Positions 17,585-25,212 of a stretch of 64,000 nt of DNA are shown here, one piece after another (within the stretch, counting starts at the first letter, position 1; every line of letters begins with the position of its first letter). Position numbers and translations under genes: made by a program. The notes beneath the pieces are model-generated. The model ran no database searches. It was not told the origin of the DNA and saw only the letters and a program-made list of their open reading frames with translations. Origin of the DNA: Flavobacteriales bacterium UBA974 (GTDB taxonomy: Bacteria > Bacteroidota > Bacteroidia > Flavobacteriales_D > Sanyastnellaceae). The stretch spans positions 92,179 to 156,178 of the forward strand of contig DBBW01000018.1 in NCBI GenBank assembly GCA_002292405.1. The letters run 5' to 3'.

Positions 17585-18598
17585 TTATGCAAGGCGACGT
17601 GAAAGTTTTACGAGCAGAAGGAGGACTGGGACTTCGATGAGGGGGCCTATAACGCCTACGAAAGCTTCTGAGGAGTGAAGCCCAAAGACCCCAATTGCGA
17701 CCGCGATGGCAAGTTCGAAATTGTTCCCTGCTGCTGTAAAAGCTACTGCGCGATTTTTAGGTTTGTCAACCCCTAGCTTGACCCCTGTGAAATAGCTTAA
17801 GATCCACATTCCGAAGAAGTAGAGTATGAGGGGAATTGACACGAGTATTACATCTGAGGTTTGGTCTAAAATTCGCGCACCTTGGAGGGAGAACATTACC
17901 ACAATGGTAAAGAGGAGGGATATGAGGGTAAGTGGGGCTATTCTGGGGAGAAATGAGTTGGTGTACCAAGTGAGGCTTTTAATGCGGATGAGAAGGGCTC
18001 GTCCACCTATGCCTAGAAGAAAAGGTAATCCTAAGTAAAGCCCTACGTTAGTTGCCACCATAATGAAAGGAACATTTATCGCGATTCCATCCATACCAAG
18101 CCAAGTGGGTAATATTGAGAGGAAAAAGTATGCATAGAAGCTGAATGTGAAGACTTGAAATAGAGAGTTTAGCGCGACTAAAGCTGCTCCATAGGACCTG
18201 TCACCTTCTGCTAGGTCGTTCCAAACAAGAACCATTGCGATGCATCTCGCCAACCCGATAAGCACCACACCAGTCATGAGTTCAGGTCTATCGCCTAAGA
18301 AATAGGCAGCAAGGAAGAACATGAACAGTGGCCCTACAATCCAGTTGAGGATAAGTGATAGAGATAGTAGTTTTTTATTCTTTAGTACTTCTGGTAGGGT
18401 TCTGTAATCTACCTTCGCCAGAGGCGGATACATCATAACGATTAGGCCTATTGCGATAGGGATGTTTACGCCCTTAAACTGAATGCTATCTATGGTTTCA
18501 GAGACGCCTGGTAGAAACGCGCCGAGCAATATACCCACCGCCATGGCAAGGAAGATCCAAAGTGTTAAATACCTATCTAAAAAACCGAGCCTGATCAA
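17585..18598 (-). CDS. arsB: ACR3 family arsenite efflux transporter
   Basis: ACR3 proteins are ten-helix inner-membrane carriers of the BART superfamily that expel arsenite using the proton motive force. The 337-residue sequence opens GFLDRYLTLWIFLAMAVGI and contains MMYPPLAKVDY, LSLSLILNWIVGPL and VVLIGLARCIAMV. The last includes Cys119 in helix 4, the residue known to be essential in characterised ACR3 carriers. AFTAAGNNFELAIAVAIGVFG near the C-terminus is also a family hallmark. The start is a TTG one base after the stop of the permease gene, and it matches the conserved N-terminus, so the two genes are surely one transcript. No arsenate reductase or ArsR regulator is present nearby. Also known as acr3. 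Confidence 0.93.
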   Translation of the reverse strand: MIRLGFLDRYLTLWIFLAMAVGILLGAFLPGVSETIDSIQFKGVNIPIAIGLIVMMYPPLAKVDYRTLPEVLKNKKLLSLSLILNWIVGPLFMFFLAAYFLGDRPELMTGVVLIGLARCIAMVLVWNDLAEGDRSYGAALVALNSLFQVFTFSFYAYFFLSILPTWLGMDGIAINVPFIMVATNVGLYLGLPFLLGIGGRALLIRIKSLTWYTNSFLPRIAPLTLISLLFTIVVMFSLQGARILDQTSDVILVSIPLILYFFGMWILSYFTGVKLGVDKPKNRAVAFTAAGNNFELAIAVAIGVFGLHSSEAFVGVIGPLIEVPVLLLLVKLSRRLA

Positions 18599-18599
18599 C

Positions 18600-19610
18600 T
18601 TATTCTGTTGTTTGAGTTTCAGCAGCAGCCTCTATTTTTAGGGTGGCAGCTTTGTTGAGCTCTTTTTGGTCTGTGCCATAGTGAATACCCAATACGATAG
18701 CCACACTGACCATTAAACCTACGATGAGCTTGAGAAAATCCTTAGCTACGATAGGGAATATCATCTTGATGTTACCTTTCTTTGTGAGGCCGGTATTTAA
18801 TGCAAGTTCACGACCGCAAAGTAACCCTACAAAGACCCATGTAGTAGACATAGGTATGTTATTCATCTGCTTGAAGTAAAGAAGTAAGAAAGCGTATGCG
18901 AGGTCGATTAAGGTTGCAGATCTAACGTACTTGGTGCTCTGCTTATCTAGAACGATTTGTTGGATTTTACCACCTTGTCTATAGAAGATATTGGCCAGAC
19001 CTGAAACGAAGAAAACGATGATGAGAATTAGTTGCCATACCTCTAATTGGCGAGGTAGGAATACTGCAATGTTGGCAACATCATGAGATAGCCATGTGTA
19101 CCATAGAAAACCTGTACTGATCCACTGGAATGTTCTCCAGAAAGGCTTGTATTTTTCGCTGATATCATCTTTCTCGTTAATTACACGAGAAACGACTAAC
19201 CATAGGACGTAAGCAACAACAGCAGCAAGACCGTATCCCAGGATACTTTTCATCAGCATCTTTTCGAGTACAAAAGTTGAAGCGAATGCTGAAAGGACTA
19301 GGAATGATGTTGATACTGGGATGCCCTTTCTTGTTAGAGCGACAAGAGCAAGTGGGGCAAGAGCGTGGTACCATTGTGGTTCTATGTATGGAATCTTTGT
19401 GAGACGCCCGAAAGAAATATCTCCATCTCCAGTGTACCATCCGTAAACTAATGTGAGAATAAGAACGCTAGAAGCTGCAATCCAAAGCTGCCACCATTTA
19501 AACCTCTCGCGGTTAGAAGCAAGCCAAGTCCCTAAAGTCTGAACACTATCGTTAGCGATAACTGAGTATCCTGCGAGGATGAACCCGATGGTTGTAAATA
19601 AAGCTACCAT
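18600..19610 (-). CDS. PiT-type inorganic phosphate permease homologue
   Basis: This is a 336-residue polytopic membrane protein. The inverted double repeat of the PiT (PHO4) family is visible. Repeat 1 has IANDSVQTLGT (residues 18-28) and GIPVSTSF (96-103); repeat 2 has SHDVANIAVFLPR (175-187) and NIPMSTTWVFVG (251-262). These correspond to the GANDVANA and PVSTTH signatures of sodium- or proton-coupled phosphate carriers. It is shorter than E. coli PitA because the long central loop is missing. The first copy reads AND-S-V-Q rather than NDVANA, so substrate preference is uncertain. It is cotranscribed with the ACR3 gene and lies downstream of phoB-phoR. A direct repeat resembling a PhoB/PhoP site (19684-19700) precedes it. 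Confidence 0.78.
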   Translation of the reverse strand: MVALFTTIGFILAGYSVIANDSVQTLGTWLASNRERFKWWQLWIAASSVLILTLVYGWYTGDGDISFGRLTKIPYIEPQWYHALAPLALVALTRKGIPVSTSFLVLSAFASTFVLEKMLMKSILGYGLAAVVAYVLWLVVSRVINEKDDISEKYKPFWRTFQWISTGFLWYTWLSHDVANIAVFLPRQLEVWQLILIIVFFVSGLANIFYRQGGKIQQIVLDKQSTKYVRSATLIDLAYAFLLLYFKQMNNIPMSTTWVFVGLLCGRELALNTGLTKKGNIKMIFPIVAKDFLKLIVGLMVSVAIVLGIHYGTDQKELNKAATLKIEAAAETQTTE

Positions 19611-19663
19611 GTCTTTTTATTTAAAAATAACAGTTGTTTTCAGGACAAGTTCCCTTAAGATTT

Positions 19664-19678
19664 CTTGTTCAAAACAAG
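19664..19678. repeat. Inverted repeat upstream of the permease-ACR3 operon
   Basis: CTTGTT-CAA-AACAAG is a perfect 6-base inverted repeat with a 3-base loop, between phoR and the permease gene. It is not followed by a T-run on either strand, so it is more likely an operator or chance than a terminator. Confidence 0.4.
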
Positions 19679-19683
19679 TCCAA

Positions 19684-19700
19684 TGTTAAGATATTGTTAA
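19684..19700 (-). promoter_or_regulatory. Candidate PhoB/PhoP-type binding site (direct repeat)
   Basis: On the minus strand TTAACA occurs twice with an 11-base period (TTAACA-N5-TTAACA). That is the layout of Bacillus PhoP sites and of the 11-base half-site spacing in PhoB boxes. It lies just after the phoR stop and about 75-90 bases upstream of the permease ATG. PhoR/PhoB-type regulators are encoded immediately upstream. Binding is inferred, not shown. Confidence 0.45.
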
Positions 19701-19703
19701 GTT

Positions 19704-20750
19704 TTAGGATTGTAAAATACTTACACCTTTCTTGAGTGTAAAACTGAACGTTGTGCCTTCTTTAAATGTAGATCTTACGTGAAGATTTCCTCCGTGTGCT
19801 TCGACGATGTGCTTTACGATTGCCAATCCGAGGCCTGAACCACCTTCGTGACGGGAGCGGCTTTTATCGACTCGGTAGAACCTCTCGTATATTCGGAGTA
19901 GATCTTCTTCTTTGATCCCTATACCGTCGTCTGCCACTTCTACTAGAATATTATCTCCCATATCGTAAAACCTCACCCTCGTCTTCCCTCCATCCTTCCC
20001 ATAATTGATCGAGTTTACCAGGAGGTTAGAGAGTACCTGCTCTATTTTTTGCGGATCACATAGAACAATAAAATCTTCGGTAGATCTAACTTTCAAATTA
20101 ACGTTAGCGTCCTTTGCTTTGCGTTCGAGGTTATCTATGATATCGTTGCTTAACTCCACTATACTTATAGGTTCCGGATCTATGGTCATCACACCAGACT
20201 CGATTCTAGAGATACTATCTAAGTCTTCAAGTAGCCTCGTCATCCTATCAATATTCTTCTCTGCTTTGGATAAAAATTTACGATTTATTTCCGGGTTATC
20301 TAAGCTGCCCTCGAGCAGGGTCAGAATAAATCCCTGAATGTTAAATAAAGGAGTTTTTAACTCATGAGCTAAGTTGCCGATGAAGTCTTTTCTGAAGGAG
20401 TCTGTTTCACGTAGGAGGTTTATTTCTTTAATTTGATCTTCAGCCCACTTCATCACATCTTGATTGGCCGTCTCTAAGACGTCTTCATTCATCTTGATTA
20501 ACTGATCTTCACCACCCTTAATTTTACTAATGGTCTTGTAGAGGACTTTAATCCTGTGATCGATAAATTTTTCAACGGCACTGTAAATCACGAAATAGCT
20601 AATTTCCTCGAGAAGAATCCCCACTATAATAGATGCGGCCCAAAGCTCAAATGCTTCAGCTAGCCACAATATAGTTATCGTAGCCAAAGCGCCCATAACG
20701 CCAATGGAAATAGAGGATAGTCTTGCGACATCTTTAGGGGTGCGCTCCAT
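19704..20750 (-). CDS. phoR: PhoR-type sensor histidine kinase
   Basis: The 348-residue kinase has two N-terminal transmembrane helices (about residues 12-35 and 38-58) with almost no periplasmic loop, so it probably senses something other than an external ligand. A linker with coiled-coil character follows. HisKA then carries the phospho-acceptor histidine in LAHELKTPLFNIQGF (H129), and HATPase_c shows N-box LLVNSINYGKDGG, G1 DDGIGIK, F-box RFYRVDKSRS and G2 GGSGLGLAIVKHIVEAHGG. PhoR kinases have this RFYRVDKSRSR spelling. The ATG at 20750 is preferred to the TTG at 20759. phoB ends 14 bases upstream of this ATG. It phosphorylates PhoB; phosphate control is the likely output. Confidence 0.88.
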   Translation of the reverse strand: MERTPKDVARLSSISIGVMGALATITILWLAEAFELWAASIIVGILLEEISYFVIYSAVEKFIDHRIKVLYKTISKIKGGEDQLIKMNEDVLETANQDVMKWAEDQIKEINLLRETDSFRKDFIGNLAHELKTPLFNIQGFILTLLEGSLDNPEINRKFLSKAEKNIDRMTRLLEDLDSISRIESGVMTIDPEPISIVELSNDIIDNLERKAKDANVNLKVRSTEDFIVLCDPQKIEQVLSNLLVNSINYGKDGGKTRVRFYDMGDNILVEVADDGIGIKEEDLLRIYERFYRVDKSRSRHEGGSGLGLAIVKHIVEAHGGNLHVRSTFKEGTTFSFTLKKGVSILQS

Positions 20751-20764
20751 TTGACTCAAGCTTT

Positions 20765-21439
20765 CTAGTTACATTTATAACCCACTCCCTTAATGGTAGT
20801 GATAAGATCATCGCCAAATTTCTCTCTCAACTTGCGGATATGGACGTCTATCGTCCTGTCTCCTACAATCACTTCTGTTCCCCAGATTTTATCCATTATC
20901 TCTTCCCTTTTGTATACAGTACCAGGGTCAGAGCATAGGAGAGACAAAAGCTTGAATTCTTTTCTAGGCAAAGCAACTTCACCACCATCAAACAGTACGC
21001 TATGGTGTTTTGTATTTATCTCTACTCGTCCAGCTTTAATTATAGATTCGCTTCCTTCTTTATTGGAGATACCACCTCTTTTCAATAATGCTTTGACGCG
21101 GCTGACTAGGACTTTGGGTTTTAGGGGTTTTAAGATGTAATCATCGGCACCAGCATCAAAGCCTGCAATTTGACTATAGTCTTCTCCTCTTGCCGTTAAA
21201 AATGCAATGAGCACAGATTTCAATGCTTCATTTTCTCTAATCCTCTCACAAGTTTCAATGCCATCCATTTCAGGCATCATCATGTCTAAAATTATTAAAT
21301 CTGGAAGAAATTCCTGAGCGACTTTGACTCCCTCTAGACCATTTTGAGCTACTCGAACTTCGTAACCTGCATTCTCTAAATTGTAGGATAGGAAATCTAG
21401 GATGTCACTTTCATCATCTACCAATAGGATTTTCTTCAT
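20765..21439 (-). CDS. phoB: PhoB-type response regulator (OmpR family)
   Basis: The 224-residue regulator has a receiver domain with acidic pocket VDDE, phosphorylation site D52 in IILDMMMPEMDG, conserved Thr in FLTARGED and K104 in DYILKPLKP. A winged-helix DNA-binding domain follows, with LPRKEFKLLSLLCSDPGTVYKREEI and the recognition stretch VGDRTIDVHIRKLREKFG. This matches PhoB/OmpR regulators and pairs with the kinase downstream. It starts 3 bases after the VOC gene ends, so pheT, the VOC gene, phoB and phoR form one tightly packed run. Its expected targets include phosphate uptake genes; the only candidate site I see is at 19684-19700. Confidence 0.9.
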   Translation of the reverse strand: MKKILLVDDESDILDFLSYNLENAGYEVRVAQNGLEGVKVAQEFLPDLIILDMMMPEMDGIETCERIRENEALKSVLIAFLTARGEDYSQIAGFDAGADDYILKPLKPKVLVSRVKALLKRGGISNKEGSESIIKAGRVEINTKHHSVLFDGGEVALPRKEFKLLSLLCSDPGTVYKREEIMDKIWGTEVIVGDRTIDVHIRKLREKFGDDLITTIKGVGYKCN

Positions 21440-21442
21440 ATG

Positions 21443-22507
21443 TTAATCTTTAATACGGTTAAATTTAAGAGCTAAGAGCATCCATTTAGGGAAAGGCTTA
21501 GAGGGAGCTTGTTTTTGCACATTCATAAAAAGACCAATTTTTTCTACGATTGGTATTTTATGAACTTCTATAAATTCTATCCAGCACTCGTCAGGGTCAT
21601 CAATATATGTACAGTGAACAGATGTATGATCTCCCATACTTAAAGCACTGTCCGTATTACATCTAAAGCCGAATCCTTCTTTTTGTAACTCTTTCCCAAG
21701 CTCATTCATTCCCCTTACATCAAAACCAAGGTGGACAATCCCCTTATCAGCCCAGATCCGGTCTTCAAAAATAAATCTACCCTGTCTATCTAATGCGACT
21801 ACTAACTCTATGTATGTCCTTCCCGTCAAAGATGAGAACCCTCCAGCTCCGCGATTAGATTGGGTTAGCAAAACCCTGTGGTAACTTTGCTCGCCACCTG
21901 GCAAATGAGACCAATCTTCAAACACACCCTTTTTATCGTAAAGCACTTTATCGTACCCAAGTTTGTTGGTGTAAAGTTTTAAAGCGTTTCCCATATCACT
22001 AACTCCAATCGTTCCTCCTAACACCCCTCCACTTGGGTGGCCGTTGTTAGTGAACCAATTGTCTGATTCTAAGATTTGGAATAAATTCCCATCGAAATCT
22101 CTCAAGAAAAACGTAAGCCTTCCGAGTGGATCTATCACCATTTCTTGATCGCAAGTATTTGGTATAACGCTGAGCGCGTGTTCATGCATCTTCCTTATGT
22201 CGGGAGTCTTCACCATCGTAGATCCTATTCCTAGGTCTCCTTGCCTGATTGCGAAAACAGGCCCTTGAGGCTTAAATGAAGTTGGGGAAATGACCTCAAC
22301 GGCAGAACCGCCTTGGTGATTCAACACCATGCTGGCTCTCTTTACGATTGTTTCTCCTTTGCAGTGAGAATCCATAAGCGGAGCAGGAGCTTCAGCGTCA
22401 AAAAATGGCATGTCTAATCCGAATAACTTTCTGTAGAGTTTAAGACTGGCATCCATATCTGACACTGCAATGCCTATATGTTGTATGCCTTGAATAACGT
22501 AACTCAT
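21443..22507 (-). CDS. Two-domain VOC (glyoxalase/dioxygenase-like) protein
   Basis: This 354-residue cytosolic protein contains two vicinal-oxygen-chelate modules. Module 1 (about 6-150) starts IQHIGIAVSDMDASLKLYRKLFG and ends FLRDFDGNLFQILE. Module 2 (about 160-325) has GVLGGTIGVSDMGNALKLYTNKLGY and HLGFDVRGMNELG, and ends DPDECWIEFIE. His and Glu positions typical of the metal site are present in both. This architecture is shared by extradiol dioxygenases, glyoxalases and resistance proteins, so the reaction cannot be named. It lies 29 bases after pheT and 3 bases before phoB. Nothing in the neighbourhood suggests an aromatic-degradation pathway. Confidence 0.8.
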   Translation of the reverse strand: MSYVIQGIQHIGIAVSDMDASLKLYRKLFGLDMPFFDAEAPAPLMDSHCKGETIVKRASMVLNHQGGSAVEVISPTSFKPQGPVFAIRQGDLGIGSTMVKTPDIRKMHEHALSVIPNTCDQEMVIDPLGRLTFFLRDFDGNLFQILESDNWFTNNGHPSGGVLGGTIGVSDMGNALKLYTNKLGYDKVLYDKKGVFEDWSHLPGGEQSYHRVLLTQSNRGAGGFSSLTGRTYIELVVALDRQGRFIFEDRIWADKGIVHLGFDVRGMNELGKELQKEGFGFRCNTDSALSMGDHTSVHCTYIDDPDECWIEFIEVHKIPIVEKIGLFMNVQKQAPSKPFPKWMLLALKFNRIKD

Positions 22508-22536
22508 TGTTAGTGTGTTTTCTCCTTACTCATGCA

Positions 22537-25008
22537 TTAACGGAGTGTTGCATCAGTTGCCTTTATAATTCCATCGAGAATCCTTGCTACGCTCTTTTCG
22601 ATTTGTTTGTCAGTAAGGGTTTTACTTTCATCTTGTAGGGTCAGGCCTACAGCATAACTTACCTTACCCTTCTCCAGTTTATCTCCTTCATATACGTCAA
22701 ATAATGACATTTTTTTAAGGATTTTATTTTCGGCTTTAAAAGCAAATTCTTTAATAGATTCGAAACTGACACCTTGATCAAGAATTAATGACAGGTCTCT
22801 TTTTACCGAAGGGAACTTAGGCAGTTCTTTCGCGATAATTTTTCTTTTCTTCCGAGCTCTCAATAGAGGCTTCACAAGTAAATCTGCCCAAAATACAGGT
22901 TTGTCAACTTTGCACATTTTTGTAACGTCTGGGTGTACTTGTCCAAATCTACCAATGATATTGTTCCCAATTTTAATCACATTACCTTCCAGCAATAATC
23001 CTCCTTCATCAACTATTTCGCTCACTTTAGAACTCACACCGACTTGATCTAGCAATGCTCCGACTGCTTCCTTCAGAGTAAACATATCGACATTATCCTC
23101 TTTTTCATTCCAGTTTACTGGCATCTTCCTCCCTGTAACCCACAAGCTCAAATGCTCGGTTTCTTTATATCCAGAGGTTTCACCTTTCTCTTTTACTTGG
23201 TAGGTTCTCCCAAATTCAAAGAGTTTTAAATCTACAGATTTGTGATTTTTATTTCTCGCGATTGCCTCTAAACCTTGAAAAACGAGACTTTGCCTCATCA
23301 CCCCTAAATCGCCACTTAGTGGATTGAGAATTTCAACAGTAGTCTTGGGATTAAGATCGGAGTCTTTCCAGCATTGCTCTGAATACGCAGCCTTTGTTAG
23401 TGAATTAGACATAATCTCGTTATATCCTCTAGCCACAAGCGTCGATGCAAGGCCAAAGAGTATATCTTCTTTATCTGGCTCCGATGACACTTCAAGAGTT
23501 GAAGATATTCGAGATGGAATTTCTATTTGATCAAATCCATGAATTCTAAGAATTTCCTCAATAACGTCTGCCGGCCTTGTAACATCACTTCGGTAGGCTG
23601 AAACCATCAAGTTCATCCCTTTCTTACTTTCTGACCGTACCTCAATATCAAGCGCTCCTAAGATGGACTTCACATGAGCTCTATCCAGCTTAGATCCTAT
23701 CATCTTATCGAGCATATCCCACTCAAGATCAACCTCATATCCAGGTGCATAGCTCGTTTCCCCGAGCTCTATAGCCCCAACTACTTTAGCTCCGCTCCAC
23801 TCACAAATCAGTTCTGACGCTCTTTCCGCTGCCGCCTTCACCATATTTGGATCCACCTGTCTCTCAAACCTGAAAGAAGCGTCGGTAGAAAGTCCATGCC
23901 TCTTAGCGGATTTTCTCACGGAGACGGGATTGAAGAATGCAGACTCTAATAAAATGCGGGTGGTGCTATCGCTTACTCCGTGCTTTGAACTACCAAATAC
24001 TCCCGCTATGCACATCGCTTCGTTCGCGTCTGCAATTACGAGGTCAGACGAGTTTAACTTTCGTTCTGTAGAATCAAGAGTAGTTATTTTCTCGCCCTTA
24101 GTTGCGAGTCTCACTTTAAGTTCTCCTTGGATAGTTTCGGTGTCGAAGGCGTGGAGTGGTTGGCCTAACTCGTGAAGCACATAGTTAGTAGCATCCACTA
24201 CATTGTTAATTGGAGCGCATCCAATTCCACGAAGGAACCTCTGAGCATGCTCTGGCGAAGGTGCAATCTTTACACCCTCCAACTCGACTAAAGTATAACG
24301 GGGGGCTAAATCACTTGCCTCTACAGATGTTTTAAAACCTCCTGTGAGTCCTTTTGAGAAGTCAATACTAACCCCACCTAGTGTTTCGATTTTATCAAGT
24401 CCTGTTTGAGTAAACTCGCTAACGGTTCCGTGCATAAGCCCAGCTCTCAGATCTCGAGCTACACCTAAGTGCCCCATCGCATCATTTCTGTTAGGCGTGA
24501 GTCCGATTTCGAGAACTTCGTCTGATCCGACCTCAAAAACTTCGCTTACAAGTGTGCCTGGACTCCACTTTTGATCTAGCTGTATTATCCCACCGTTAGG
24601 TATTCCCACACCCACTTCCTCAGCTCCACAAAGCATTCCGAGACTTACCTCACCACGAATCTTTCCTTTCTTAATCTTAAATGGTTCGCCTCCCGTAGGA
24701 AAAAGTTCAGCTCCAACAGTAGCTACAACCACTTTTAAACCTTTAGCGGCATTAGGTGCGCCACAAACAATATCAAGCGCGTCTTTGGAACCTATATCAA
24801 CTTTGCAACAACGAAGTCTATCTGCGTTAGGGTGCTGGTGGCATTCTGTAATATGTCCTACTACGAGCCCGCGCAATCCTCCCGGCACATCATCAACTGT
24901 CTCTACCCCTTCTATCTCAAGTCCTGTAGCTGTTAAGACTACTGCAGCATCATCTGCTGATAGTGCAATACTTAGGAACTCCTGAATCTTTCTATATGAT
25001 ACCTTCAT
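22537..25008 (-). CDS. pheT: Phenylalanine-tRNA ligase beta subunit
   Basis: PheT is the large subunit of the alpha2-beta2 synthetase that charges tRNA-Phe; the alpha subunit PheS is encoded separately at 27.8-28.8 kb. The 823-residue sequence has all expected domains: the N-terminal OB-fold tRNA-binding EMAP-like domain (VVGHITECHQHPNADRLRCCKVD, ~50), the B3/B4 editing domain (GLTPNRNDAMGHLGVARDL, ~183; NVVDATNYVLHELGQPLHAFD, ~270), B5 (RPADVIEEILRIHGFDQI, ~485) and the C-terminal anticodon-binding FDX-ACB domain (FPSVKRDLSLIL, ~735). Start and length fit the family. Its -7 box (25035-25028) forms a perfect palindrome with that of the divergent tRNA-Pro gene. Confidence 0.97.
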   Translation of the reverse strand: MKVSYRKIQEFLSIALSADDAAVVLTATGLEIEGVETVDDVPGGLRGLVVGHITECHQHPNADRLRCCKVDIGSKDALDIVCGAPNAAKGLKVVVATVGAELFPTGGEPFKIKKGKIRGEVSLGMLCGAEEVGVGIPNGGIIQLDQKWSPGTLVSEVFEVGSDEVLEIGLTPNRNDAMGHLGVARDLRAGLMHGTVSEFTQTGLDKIETLGGVSIDFSKGLTGGFKTSVEASDLAPRYTLVELEGVKIAPSPEHAQRFLRGIGCAPINNVVDATNYVLHELGQPLHAFDTETIQGELKVRLATKGEKITTLDSTERKLNSSDLVIADANEAMCIAGVFGSSKHGVSDSTTRILLESAFFNPVSVRKSAKRHGLSTDASFRFERQVDPNMVKAAAERASELICEWSGAKVVGAIELGETSYAPGYEVDLEWDMLDKMIGSKLDRAHVKSILGALDIEVRSESKKGMNLMVSAYRSDVTRPADVIEEILRIHGFDQIEIPSRISSTLEVSSEPDKEDILFGLASTLVARGYNEIMSNSLTKAAYSEQCWKDSDLNPKTTVEILNPLSGDLGVMRQSLVFQGLEAIARNKNHKSVDLKLFEFGRTYQVKEKGETSGYKETEHLSLWVTGRKMPVNWNEKEDNVDMFTLKEAVGALLDQVGVSSKVSEIVDEGGLLLEGNVIKIGNNIIGRFGQVHPDVTKMCKVDKPVFWADLLVKPLLRARKKRKIIAKELPKFPSVKRDLSLILDQGVSFESIKEFAFKAENKILKKMSLFDVYEGDKLEKGKVSYAVGLTLQDESKTLTDKQIEKSVARILDGIIKATDATLR

Positions 25009-25027
25009 AATTGGTTTTAAAGTGATG

Positions 25028-25044
25028 CAAAGTTACTAACTTTG
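25028..25044. promoter_or_regulatory. Palindromic back-to-back -7 boxes of pheT (-) and tRNA-Pro (+)
   Basis: CAAAGTTA-C-TAACTTTG is a perfect 17-base palindrome. Each arm read outwards is TAACTTTG, an exact TAnnTTTG -7 box: 25035-25028 serves pheT (20 bases before its ATG) and 25037-25044 serves tRNA-Pro (11 bases before the mature 5' end). Polymerases at the two promoters would overlap. Confidence 0.65.
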
Positions 25045-25055
25045 AGTCCCCAAAT

Positions 25056-25128
25056 CGGGATGTAGCTCAGTTGGTAGAGTACGCGTCTGGGGGACGTGAA
25101 GTCGCAGGTTCAAGTCCTGTCATCCCGA
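25056..25128 (+). tRNA. tRNA-Pro (anticodon GGG)
   Basis: A 73-base cloverleaf can be drawn. The acceptor stem CGGGATG pairs with CATCCCG, with discriminator A. The D arm is GCTC-AGTTGGTA-GAGT and the anticodon stem CGCGT/ACGTG encloses the loop CTGGGGG, with GGG at 25089-25091. The T arm is GCAGG-TTCAAGT-CCTGT. The C1-G72 pair is typical of bacterial tRNA-Pro. CCA is not encoded. A strong -7 box lies 11 bases upstream and a terminator follows at once, so this is a single-gene transcription unit. Confidence 0.95.
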
Positions 25129-25133
25129 CTTAT

Positions 25134-25162
25134 AAATGGGAGCGATAGCTCCCATTTTTTTT
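25134..25162 (+). terminator. Rho-independent terminator of tRNA-Pro
   Basis: An 8-base perfect stem ATGGGAGC / GCTCCCAT (136-143 and 148-155) with loop GATA is extended by A-T pairs and followed by a run of eight T. It lies 7 bases after the tRNA end. It could also weakly stop the convergent outer-membrane gene. Confidence 0.9.
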
Positions 25163-25212
25163 GCTGTTATTAAACGAATCAAATCTATTTATTTGCAATG
25201 TTAAATGATAGA

